Assembly: GCA_030374805.1 (NCBI GenBank)
Contig: JARGSG010000191.1
Coordinates: forward strand, 434,001-498,000
Direction of reading: 5' to 3'
DNA: 64,000 nt
Source: Gracilaria gracilis
Lineage: Eukaryota > Rhodophyta > Florideophyceae > Gracilariales > Gracilariaceae
Positions 29,275 to 37,346 of this stretch are shown one piece after another. Position 1 is the stretch's first letter, and every line of letters begins with the position of its first letter. The notes below the pieces were generated by a model, which saw only the letters and a list, made by a program, of their open reading frames with translations, did no database searches and was not told where the DNA came from. The translations under genes and the position numbers were made by a program.

Positions 29275-31509
29275 TTACTCCACAGTGGTTTCGAACATGA
29301 ACGGTACATCCATTCGATCGATATCCGGGGTGAACCTCAACCGACGACGAAGGTTGCCCTGTTGGCTGTTCATGTGGCTCTGCGTTTCCTCGAGGTATAA
29401 CTGATCATCTGGCAGATGCCCGTATCGTCCCACTGCAAAGTGGTAGATATACGTCGCAAAGTCCGTCCCTACTTCGCTGTTGATCCCGGGGTACACATCT
29501 GAGATGAGCGTCCTGAGAAGGTTAGCGGCACGTGGACCGAAAAACGGCCCTCTAAGGCGGAAAAATGCGAGGCAGACATGCATCAAGTTCCACACGACGT
29601 ACTCCTTCTGAGCCAACGGGATGCCCAGCGGAGCAAGCCAATTCTCTATGGGCCTACCAGCAAGGACGCATCGGCACAAAGTGAAATCCGCTACCAGCCT
29701 ATTGAAGTTGACCCGTATCGGTAATACGGTGGGGTTTTGTTCTTGGCTCGGAGGGCCCTCTTCTTGACGTGCGGAACCAGTGACGGTCAGTACGAGATCA
29801 TCCCGAAGATGGGCCGGCCTCCTGCGATACAGCTTCAGGCGCCTGGCATGAATTGGCGTCCGAGTGTGACGCTGGCTCCCAGAAATCAAAGTATAGCGGG
29901 GATGGTCCGCGCGAATGATCTTGCACGGGCCGTAGTACTTCGACTGCAACGGGGGCCACTTCACACTGGGATTCAGCGCCTTTCCTCGAACCACAAGAAC
30001 TTCGTCTCCGACGCTGAAGCGATGACCATACCGAGAATCGTCGCGGTGGTCGGGTTGCCTTGCTATGCGCAAGGCACGCCCAGTGGAACCCACCATTAAC
30101 TCATGAAGACGATTGTCCACGGTAGCGTCCTCCATCAGCGCCGAAACGTCCATTGCGTGCATCCTGGAGCGCGTCCCGTATAGTAGTTCAAAGGGGGAAT
30201 ATCCCACACTCATCCGGCGGCGTCGGTATCCATAAAGCACCCTCTGTAGGGCGACATCCCAATCCATCTCGCTGTCGGCCACAATCTTGCTTATCGCGTG
30301 CTTGATAGTACCCACCATGCGTTCGGCCCGGCCGTTGGACATTGGTGCATAAGCTAGAACCGGTCTCCAACGAATGCCATTCTGGTTCATGTACGATTGA
30401 ACTGCACCTGCCATGAAGGCAGTTGCATTGTCTGAAACGATGGTCCGGGGGAGACCGAAAGGTGCGACGATCTCCCTTCGCACAAAGTCCAGGACGACGG
30501 ACGCGGTGGAACTCTTCGCAGCCAAAGCAATCGGCCAACCCGTGAGATGCTCGACCCCGATGAGCAGGAAGCGGTTCCCGCCCTGTGTGGTCCGAAGGGG
30601 GCCGGCAAAGTCCACGGAGAACGTGTGGAAGAGTCCAGTGAGAGGGGCACGCTGTCCTGGCCTATACTTCAGCAGAGGTGCCGACAACTGACAGCCATCG
30701 CAACTGCGGACATAGTCCACAATCTCGGAGAACATGGTGGGCCACCAGAAACGGTCTCGCATGAAGTCCTTGGTAGCCTCGAGGTCCCAATGACCAACGT
30801 CGTCGTGGAAACTGCGTAACAGATTGAGTCTATCCTGGATAGCGGGGACCAGAACCAAGCCCGACTTCGTGCGGCGGTATAGCTCTCCATTCCATGGAAG
30901 AAACTTATTCGCATTCCTCTTGATCGCAATGAGGATCTTGGCGTCATGCTCGTCCATAGGAAGCCCACAAAGGTATCGGCCTATATTGGCGTAATATGGC
31001 TCGAGACCACTGAAAGAATCCTCTGACGTGACTGAAACTTGGCATGCCATACCGTGCTCCAAGTTCTCTGGCTTCGCAAACCGGGAGAGGTAGTCGGCAG
31101 CAAAATTGCCAGTCCCAGAACGGTACACGATCTCGAATTCGTACTCCGCAAAAAGATCCAACCATCGAGCGAGACGCCCATGGACGTCCTTCTTCTGGAA
31201 AGCATACCTCAGGGCCTGATGATCCGTCACCAACTGGAACGGCTTCGATCCAAGAAGGTAGATGCGAAACTTCTTCAAGGCAAAGACGACTGCCAGGGCC
31301 TCCTTCTCGCATACCGAGTAGTTCTGCTCAGACTTGTTCATAGTTCTGCTTGCGTACTGAACCGGGTGGAACATTCCATCCTCCTTCTTTTGAGTCAGGA
31401 CAGCCCCCAAAGACCGGGTGGAGGCATCTGTCTCGACACGAAAAGAGGCATCAAAGTCCGGGAAAGCGAGAACCGGGGGGGGAAACAAGCTTCCTCTTGA
31501 ACTCCTCAA
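29275..31509 (-). CDS. pol: Pol, downstream part: RNase H and integrase of the young element
   Basis: This 744-codon frame follows the 8-G frameshift. It starts with the RNase H region (FRVETDASTRSLGAVLTQ, LVTDHQALRY), then an integrase zinc domain (HDDVGHWDLEATKDFMRDRF with CDGCQ), then the catalytic core (VDFAGPL; IVSDNATAF; NGRAERMVGT, the D, D, E set). A C-terminal region carries FSVGDEVLVVRGKALNPSV and YYGPCKI. No chromodomain is visible. The gene would make an active integrase if the frame shift upstream were bridged. It copies and inserts the element DNA. Confidence 0.88.
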   Translation of the reverse strand: MRSSRGSLFPPPVLAFPDFDASFRVETDASTRSLGAVLTQKKEDGMFHPVQYASRTMNKSEQNYSVCEKEALAVVFALKKFRIYLLGSKPFQLVTDHQALRYAFQKKDVHGRLARWLDLFAEYEFEIVYRSGTGNFAADYLSRFAKPENLEHGMACQVSVTSEDSFSGLEPYYANIGRYLCGLPMDEHDAKILIAIKRNANKFLPWNGELYRRTKSGLVLVPAIQDRLNLLRSFHDDVGHWDLEATKDFMRDRFWWPTMFSEIVDYVRSCDGCQLSAPLLKYRPGQRAPLTGLFHTFSVDFAGPLRTTQGGNRFLLIGVEHLTGWPIALAAKSSTASVVLDFVRREIVAPFGLPRTIVSDNATAFMAGAVQSYMNQNGIRWRPVLAYAPMSNGRAERMVGTIKHAISKIVADSEMDWDVALQRVLYGYRRRRMSVGYSPFELLYGTRSRMHAMDVSALMEDATVDNRLHELMVGSTGRALRIARQPDHRDDSRYGHRFSVGDEVLVVRGKALNPSVKWPPLQSKYYGPCKIIRADHPRYTLISGSQRHTRTPIHARRLKLYRRRPAHLRDDLVLTVTGSARQEEGPPSQEQNPTVLPIRVNFNRLVADFTLCRCVLAGRPIENWLAPLGIPLAQKEYVVWNLMHVCLAFFRLRGPFFGPRAANLLRTLISDVYPGINSEVGTDFATYIYHFAVGRYGHLPDDQLYLEETQSHMNSQQGNLRRRLRFTPDIDRMDVPFMFETTVE

Positions 31510-34500
31510 ACGCTTCTCTCATCTCGGGGGTGAACTCCAGCCTCTTCTTGCCGGTGGTGGCGGCGTGAAGGGGCGCAGAGGTCTGTGAAAACCCTTTGAT
31601 GAAGCGCCTGTAGTAGCTCGCAAGGCCCAGGAAACTCCTAAGCTCAGTGGTCGTCGAAGGTAGAGGGGCATCCTGAATCGCTTCAATCTTCTTCATGTCC
31701 ACGGACACTCCACTGGCCTCGATGACGTGCCCCAGAAGGTGAATCTTGGGCTGAGCGAAGTCGCACTTGCTGATCTTCAGCTTCAGCCCATGCGAGGCGA
31801 TGAGCTTCAGCACTTCCGACACGTGGTGGACATGCTCCTCCATGGTCTTCGAGAATATGACCACATCGTCAATGTACACACGTGCAAAGGCAATGCGACC
31901 GAGAATGGAGTCCATCAACCTTTGGAAAGTCGATGGGGCATTCATCAGGCCAAAGGGCATGACCTCAAACTGGAAGGTCCCTTGCCGACAGACAAAAGTG
32001 GTCATCTCTTTGCAACGGGGCGACATGCCGATCTGCCAGTATCCAGAGAACAAATCCAGCGTCGTGAAGAACGAACAACCGCCAAGGTCATCGAAGATCT
32101 GATCCATGTGGGGGAGTGGCCAACGATCTGGTTTCATGATCTGATTCAAGGCTCTGTAGTCGACGCAGAACCTTGGTTTTCCATCCTTCTTCGTGGCGAT
32201 GACAACGGGGAAAGACCAGGCGGACGAGCATGGACGCACGATCCCAGCAGCGAGCATCTTGTCAACCTCCTTTCGGACCACCTCGTCATGCTTTGGTGGT
32301 AGTCGACGGAGACGTGATCGGATTGGGGTATTGTCGGTAATCTCGAAGTCATGCACGACGGGCACACCAGAAGGCCGGAGGTCATAGAGGGACCACGCCA
32401 CAATGTCTGTGGCACAGAGAACTGAGAAAAGCTTCTGCTGAACCGTCCCGGGGAGATGCGACAAACGATCAAGAATGACCTGCCTCTGGTCGGTGTCTGG
32501 GGGGAAGTCTCGGCGATCGAAGGCGCACCCATGCTCATCGCTGGCAACGGTGTCCTGAAGAGAGTACTCCACTTCATGTGCTACGCAGACATCACTCTCA
32601 GAGGCAAGCACAAGACCATGGGGCACTGCAGGGGTTTCCCTTCCGTTCTGTCCTTGACCGGGTGAAGCAGGGCCGTCCTCGGAAGTCTGAAAACCGTTCT
32701 GAACTCCATTGAAGTCTCGGGAACCGCTGGAAGCATCATTTCCTCCTGGGATGTGGTACTCGACTGGGGCCGATATCTGATTCTGGGGGAAGTAGATGTT
32801 CATGCCCCCAAAATCATCCTGGAGGAGCTCACCTTCAGCCCCGAAAGGCAAACTGTCCGTCGTGACCGAAGGAAAGGGGGCACCGGCATGACCTAAGTGG
32901 CGCCTTCTGACCTTGATGTAGAGAACGTCTTGGCGATCTGGCTCCTCCTCATCTCGGCGTGGGAGAAGAAGAACCTCGTCGCGGATCGGGACTGTTAGCC
33001 CAGGGTCTTCGAACACAACCGGGTGTGGCTCAAACGGCACGTGCAAGGCTGGGTTAAACTCACCAACTTCGTCTTCGGTATCTTCATCATCATCATCTTC
33101 ATCTTCATCTTCATCTTCATCTTCATCTTCTTCATCGGACTCATCTTCATCTTCTGTGGCTTCTGCGTCCTCGTAGCGCCTGTTGTCGTTGATAGCGAGA
33201 TCACGCAATTGCTCCAGGGCCCGTTCGTCGGTTGTCAAGGGTGGCGAAGGCGGAGCACGAGCACCAACCTGACGCAAACCAACCAGCTCCGCGGCCCGGG
33301 ACTCGGGATCTTGACTAGTGTCACCGACTTGCTCTTCTTGATTGTCATGATCAGAGTCGTGAGACCCATCTGGGTTCATTGTCGGGCGATCACCTTCCAA
33401 CGTGACGAGGGTGACCTCTGGGCCCAAAGCGTGTCCATCGAAGAAAACCTCGTCCTCTTCAATTGAGGCGAACAGACTATCTCCTTCGGAGGGGAACTCA
33501 TACCTCTCTTCATCGGAATCTGATGTAAAGTCCTCACTATCTGTGCCAGAAATTGGCACAAACTCGTCGATCCCAGCGCGCTCGTAATCTAGTCCGAGTA
33601 GGATTGGCGAGCCATCATATACCATCTTCACCTCCTGTGTGCTGATATCGATGCAGGCTTGCATCGCCTCCAAGGTGGGAAAGCCGATGATGAGGTCAAA
33701 TGGGGGCCTTTCGATGACCAGAAATTCGAGCGGGACTCTCACAGAATCGAAAATGACAGGAACATCACGGAGCGTGCCGCGAACCAGAGCGACGTCGCCG
33801 TTCGCCACGCGAATCTGACGATCAGTGGGCTTGGGCTTCAACGAAAGCCTCTCGGCCAGCTCAGAAGACATGAGATTGGGGATTGCCCCGGAATCCAGAA
33901 GAGCCTGTGCGGGAGTCCCATACACCTTCACTGGGACCACTTTAAGGCGTGCTCCCTTCATGGAGGTCTCGGCGAACGTTACTCGACGCGGGGATGCCTT
34001 TCCAGACAAGATGCGGCGAATGTCCTTCTTGGCATCATCAGCATCGCCACGAACCAGCTGACCAAAAGTGAGACCAGTTGGCGCGTTGGCTAACTCCTCC
34101 AGCAAGTTGTACTTGCCAGAATGCTCTTGAAGCTTAGCGCGATTCGAAGACTTCCTCGCTGTCGGCTTCCGGGACTTCTGAGAGGACCTAGGGGCCCCTA
34201 TTGGCCTGAAGCGGCCAAGTTGCTTCCGTACAGCCGGCTGCGACGGGTTAAGCAACGACTGAATGCCAATGTGGTCGGCGGTTCTTTGCTGCTTCGGGAG
34301 AGCCACGCCCTCGGCGGTGCGCTTCGTGGCTGCCCCCACCTCGTCATCAGCATCATAGCCCTCAGTCACAACGGAGACTTGACTTTGCTGCCCAGCCTGC
34401 TGGCCACCACTATTGCTCTGTCTGAGACGGTCTTCGGCTGCCGACTCACTACGAGGAGCTCCAACGGGGGGTCGGCGATCGTAAGCGGGGTCACGAGACC

Positions 34501-35341
34501 AGCAGGTGGCGATTGCATGACCCATCTTTCCGCAACGTTCACAACGGGTATTGCGGTGCGGATTGAGACTGCAGCGCGTCGCCCAGTGGCCTGGTTGACG
34601 ACAGTATGCACAAGTGCGCTCGCGATCGTCGTCATTCCTCTGAGGTGGGGCCTGCGTCTTCTTCATCATCAGTGTAAGCTGGGAAAGCTGCTCCGCGAGA
34701 AGATCGACCTTGTTCTGCAGAGGAGGTGACGGATCGCCCTGTTTCGGCCTCTGCATAACCTTCTTCGGCGCCGGCAGGACATGAAGAGCCCCGTGGGACT
34801 CCAACACGTTCCTACCGACCACAAAGTCCTTCACCAGTGCCTTCAGTGACTCGTAGTCGTGAGAGCCGCGGAACACAACGAATTGTGCGAGGTCGGCGTA
34901 CTCCATGACGGCACGGCGGAGGAGACCAAACCGGGCTTTCGAATTGAACCCGGCTTTCTCGAAAGTTGCATCCATCTTCTTCAAGGAACCGAGAAGGTCC
35001 CCATAATCCAGACGCGCGGATGCAGCGCGACGAATATGTTCCTCAGGCTCCTCCTCGACGCCAAATTTATCCAAAAACGCGCGCTTCACGGCGGCATAGT
35101 CGGATGCAGCATTGTTGAGGACACCATCGGACGAAAACTGTTCGTAGTAGAACTCAAAGGCCTCTCCTTCGAGAAATCCTAGGAATTCAATTGCACGTTC
35201 TTCGTCAGTCTTTCCACGGGAGGCAACATTCTCGTAGAAGAAGAAGAACTTGCGGATATCGACGTTGGAACCGTCAAAAGACGAAACTCCAGAGGAAGGA
35301 ATAGCGTTACTCCCTCCTCGAGAGTACCATGAAAACACCAT
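31451..35341 (-). CDS. gag-pol: Gag-protease-reverse transcriptase polyprotein of the young element
   Basis: The likely start is ATG 35341, inside the last bases of the 5' LTR (MVFSWYSRGGSNAIP); an upstream in-frame Met at 35545 is also in the LTR. The order is: a capsid-like helical region (FLGFLEGEAFEFYYEQFSS), two zinc knuckles (CAYCRQPGHWATRC and CERCGKMGHAIATC), aspartic protease (ALLDSGAIPNLMS), a long acidic tract of Glu/Asp, and reverse transcriptase (FCVDYRALNQIM, then VYIDDVVIFS). The frame stays open for about 1,296 codons and ends just after the RT connection, where a run of eight Gs shifts it out of the RNase H frame. Gag and Pol are fused in one frame. Confidence 0.9.
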   Translation of the reverse strand: MVFSWYSRGGSNAIPSSGVSSFDGSNVDIRKFFFFYENVASRGKTDEERAIEFLGFLEGEAFEFYYEQFSSDGVLNNAASDYAAVKRAFLDKFGVEEEPEEHIRRAASARLDYGDLLGSLKKMDATFEKAGFNSKARFGLLRRAVMEYADLAQFVVFRGSHDYESLKALVKDFVVGRNVLESHGALHVLPAPKKVMQRPKQGDPSPPLQNKVDLLAEQLSQLTLMMKKTQAPPQRNDDDRERTCAYCRQPGHWATRCSLNPHRNTRCERCGKMGHAIATCWSRDPAYDRRPPVGAPRSESAAEDRLRQSNSGGQQAGQQSQVSVVTEGYDADDEVGAATKRTAEGVALPKQQRTADHIGIQSLLNPSQPAVRKQLGRFRPIGAPRSSQKSRKPTARKSSNRAKLQEHSGKYNLLEELANAPTGLTFGQLVRGDADDAKKDIRRILSGKASPRRVTFAETSMKGARLKVVPVKVYGTPAQALLDSGAIPNLMSSELAERLSLKPKPTDRQIRVANGDVALVRGTLRDVPVIFDSVRVPLEFLVIERPPFDLIIGFPTLEAMQACIDISTQEVKMVYDGSPILLGLDYERAGIDEFVPISGTDSEDFTSDSDEERYEFPSEGDSLFASIEEDEVFFDGHALGPEVTLVTLEGDRPTMNPDGSHDSDHDNQEEQVGDTSQDPESRAAELVGLRQVGARAPPSPPLTTDERALEQLRDLAINDNRRYEDAEATEDEDESDEEDEDEDEDEDEDDDDEDTEDEVGEFNPALHVPFEPHPVVFEDPGLTVPIRDEVLLLPRRDEEEPDRQDVLYIKVRRRHLGHAGAPFPSVTTDSLPFGAEGELLQDDFGGMNIYFPQNQISAPVEYHIPGGNDASSGSRDFNGVQNGFQTSEDGPASPGQGQNGRETPAVPHGLVLASESDVCVAHEVEYSLQDTVASDEHGCAFDRRDFPPDTDQRQVILDRLSHLPGTVQQKLFSVLCATDIVAWSLYDLRPSGVPVVHDFEITDNTPIRSRLRRLPPKHDEVVRKEVDKMLAAGIVRPCSSAWSFPVVIATKKDGKPRFCVDYRALNQIMKPDRWPLPHMDQIFDDLGGCSFFTTLDLFSGYWQIGMSPRCKEMTTFVCRQGTFQFEVMPFGLMNAPSTFQRLMDSILGRIAFARVYIDDVVIFSKTMEEHVHHVSEVLKLIASHGLKLKISKCDFAQPKIHLLGHVIEASGVSVDMKKIEAIQDAPLPSTTTELRSFLGLASYYRRFIKGFSQTSAPLHAATTGKKRLEFTPEMREAFEEFKRKLVSPPGSRFPGL
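33003..33150 (-). repeat. Acid-rich simple-sequence tract within the polyprotein gene
   Basis: On the plus strand it is a TCTTCATCTTCA-type trinucleotide/hexanucleotide run (about 33081-33150). On the coding strand it specifies alternating Glu and Asp (EDEDEDEDEDEDDDDED). It separates the protease from the RT. Slippage here could change the length of the acidic linker without a frameshift. Confidence 0.75.
35312..35329 (-). other. Primer-binding site of the young retrotransposon
   Basis: Directly after the 5' LTR on the coding strand the sequence is TGGTACTCTCGAGGAGGG, starting with TGG as expected for pairing with the CCA end of a tRNA. It lies within the gag frame (WYSRGG). I cannot name the tRNA without a tRNA set from the genome. 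Confidence 0.6.
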
Positions 35342-35887
35342 TTTGATATGAAAAACGGTGTGGGTGATGACAAACCCAGGGACGGGGGGACACAAACACA
35401 AAGCGAACGGGACACAACAGAACGTGCTCTCGAGAGTACCAGCCCAACACGCTGTGTAGCGGTAGTAGGCAAGAGTCCGTAGTAAACACACAAAGTGCAC
35501 AAAGTAGCAACTAGAAAGCGGAGACGTGTAGCAGACAGAAACCACAGCACGACCAAAACTATAGGTCTAGTGCTGGCGGAAGCTAACACGAAACGACAAC
35601 AGAGAAGCAGCAGCTCCCTCTCGCAGACCCGAACGTAGGTCACCTGCGGGGAACACCGCTTCCAGAGTCGAAGCACGGAAAAGACCCAAGCAAGGGGTAG
35701 TGCACTCCGGGCCCTGTCAGGAAAAAGCGGGAGACCAAGCCGCCAAAGGGGTGAGGAAAGGTTGAAGGGAGGGGATGCAACGACAGAGGGAAGCAAGACA
35801 GAGTTTGCTGTGAAGAAAGGTTGGGCGGTCGTTCTGGAAGGGGAAGTGGTCTGGCCGGAGTTGGTCGAGATGCGACCGCTCCGGCCC

Positions 35888-35894
35888 TTTTATA
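35888..35894 (-). promoter_or_regulatory. TATA box driving gag-pol (5' LTR)
   Basis: TATAAAA in the context CCTATAAAAGGGCC, about 550 bases upstream of the probable gag ATG on the minus strand, preceded by three 42-base repeats. This is the copy in the right position to start the full-length RNA. Confidence 0.75.
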
Positions 35895-36186
35895 GGCAAC
35901 TGTTGCACTAAAATGAGGTGCCAGCTTACCCTTGACAATTGCTCAGAGCGGGCAATCAGGTGCCGACTTACCCTTGACAAGTCCTCAGGGCGGGCAATCA
36001 GGTGCCGACTTACCCTTGACAAGTCCTCAGCACGAGCGGTAAGCAGCTTCCCTACCGTAATTCTCAACCGCAAACGCAACTACGACTAACTTGTGGCTAT
36101 GAAGCCTTTCTACTCTCTATTTAACCGCGTGGGACGGTTGGAACCGTCGCCTCTTGGCTTTTCCATCACTCGCAACGTCTTCCCCC

Positions 36187-36537
36187 ATGTCCACCACCTC
36201 AAGTGACGAATCGATGTCCCACGCCCTCGTCCTGGACCTGGAGGCTGCCGAGAGCCCCGGCAGGGTCGAGGAGTTTGTGATTGGTGGATCCGAAGCGCCT
36301 GCCGCCTACCGATTGGCGGTGGGAATGATGCATCGTTGCGGCGAGCTCTTATTGGCCCTTGCCCGCGGAATCCGCCACGTGTCACGCGAGGTGCGTGACG
36401 CGCTGGCTTTGTCGCCGTGGACTTATGCCGCAGGTGTCCGTGACGGCCTGCGCTTCGCTACGCAGGCGCGTCGCTACGGAAACCCGGGACCCATACAGAA
36501 CCTGCTTACAGATCTGGAGGCATACCTGACGTCTTAG
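36187..36537 (+). CDS. Small gene antisense to the retrotransposon, inside the LTR (5' copy)
   Basis: This is the second copy of the 116-codon LTR-internal frame, with the same ATG, TATTTAA box and AATAAA (36547-36552). It differs from the first by one codon (GAC to TAC, at APAAYRLAV). In this position its transcripts would run out of the element rightward, towards the methyltransferase gene leader. Confidence 0.45.
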   Translation: MSTTSSDESMSHALVLDLEAAESPGRVEEFVIGGSEAPAAYRLAVGMMHRCGELLLALARGIRHVSREVRDALALSPWTYAAGVRDGLRFATQARRYGNPGPIQNLLTDLEAYLTS

Positions 36538-36589
36538 ATTCCCTTCAATAAACTTCCGTTTCTACGTTCACAGGTACCTTCGAAATTTG

Positions 36590-36676
36590 CCCGCGGGCGG
36601 GGGGGTCCGTCGTGTTAGGGTACCCTACCCTACGGTACCCTACCCTAACACGACGGACCCCCCCCCCGCCCGCGGG
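36590..36676. repeat. GC-rich palindrome 2 with duplicated TACCCTACCC core
   Basis: A palindrome of 87 bases with the same CCCGCGGGCGGGGG ends and GTCCGTCGTGTTAGGGTA arms as palindrome 1. The centre is longer (ACCCTACCCTACGGTACCC). It starts 13 bases after the end of the right target duplication of the retrotransposon. Confidence 0.85.
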
Positions 36677-36849
36677 AAGCCATTTTACAATTTTATAATT
36701 TTTTTTGATTTTTTTACCCAACCAGCCTCTTGCTGTACGTGGATCCCGACACGTGTGGCCAACGTGGCCAGGTTTGTCAAGGGGCGTCAGGGTGCGCGCG
36801 GGCGAGGGGGGGGTCGGTCGTGTTGGCGTCGAAGGAAGCTGCGATTTTA

Positions 36850-36928
36850 GCCCGCGGGCGGGGGCGGGGGGGGTCCGTCGTGTTAGGGTACCCTACTCTA
36901 ACACGACGGACCCCCCCAACCCGCGGGC
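36850..36928. repeat. GC-rich palindrome 3 with a TTAGGGTA core
   Basis: The third copy reads CCCGCGGGCGGGGG, then GTCCGTCGTGTTAGGGTA, a short centre, and the complement ending CCCGCGGGC. It is preceded by CTGCGATTTTAG, the inverse of the sequence following palindrome 1, so palindromes 1 and 3 belong to the two arms of the larger inverted repeat. A single degenerate half copy lies at about 36795-36826. Confidence 0.85.
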
Positions 36929-37123
36929 ACCAGTCACACACTTACAAGTTGTCAACATGGCTTCAGCGTCTTGCTTGATTGGACATGACCATACAACGAC
37001 GACTCATCTTCACCGGTTTAGTACTACAACATCTAAACTAGAGAAGAACTAGCGTAACACATTCATTCACATCTCGTGTGCGCCTACTCCTCGCTGCGCG
37101 ACCGTTCGGTACCAGCTTTATCA

Positions 37124-37346
37124 GGTTCACCGCCACCGTGGCGAATCCAAGTAATCTTCGTGTGCTACCGCGCAACCGTTCGTATCGTGTGTACGCAACA
37201 CATCGCGCGCGCGAGCGGACAGCGGAAAAGGACGCATACACGAACACGTACGAGACTGGCAGTGCGCTGGGAGGAGCTGCCAAAAGCGGGGGTGCCCAGC
37301 GTAAGTCGCCATTTAAAGCCTCGGATACGTCGTTTCGTTCACTCCA
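37124..37346 (+). promoter_or_regulatory. Right arm of the duplicated, inverted leader/promoter block
   Basis: The arm matches 27521-27753 in inverse orientation and ends at the first ATG of the rightward gene (37347). Between this block and the palindromes the two sides are not similar. The two conserved parts (leader and palindrome) have therefore been kept while the spacer has not. Confidence 0.8.

Larger units (their letters stand above)
27967..36572 (-). mobile_element. Young Ty3/gypsy LTR retrotransposon inserted in the divergent promoter region
   Basis: Identical-length LTRs (1243 bases: 27967-29209 and 35330-36572) bound the element and both sides carry GGTAC (27962-27966 and 36573-36577), a 5-base target duplication. 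On the minus strand, which is the coding strand, the LTR starts TGTGAACG and ends TTTTCA. Gag, protease, RT, RNase H and integrase follow in Ty3/gypsy order. I found one difference between the LTRs (G at 28944, T at 36307), which marks a very recent insertion. One frameshift lies in a run of eight Gs at 31475-31482. Confidence 0.95.
35330..36572 (-). repeat. 5' LTR of the young retrotransposon
   Basis: The 1243-base copy is identical to 27967-29209 apart from one base seen at 36307. Its TATA box (35888-35894, minus strand) would start the genomic RNA towards gag. The 42-base repeats (35916-36041) lie upstream of it. Confidence 0.93.

Noticed and set aside
33023-33466. Plus-strand frame with a run of Ile/Phe that looks like a membrane segment
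   Set aside because: It is the complement of the Glu/Asp tract in the retrotransposon polyprotein.
34121-34729. Plus-strand 202-codon frame in the retrotransposon
   Set aside because: It is a shadow of the gag zinc-knuckle region, with no promoter or motif; unlike the LTR-internal frame it has no signals around it.
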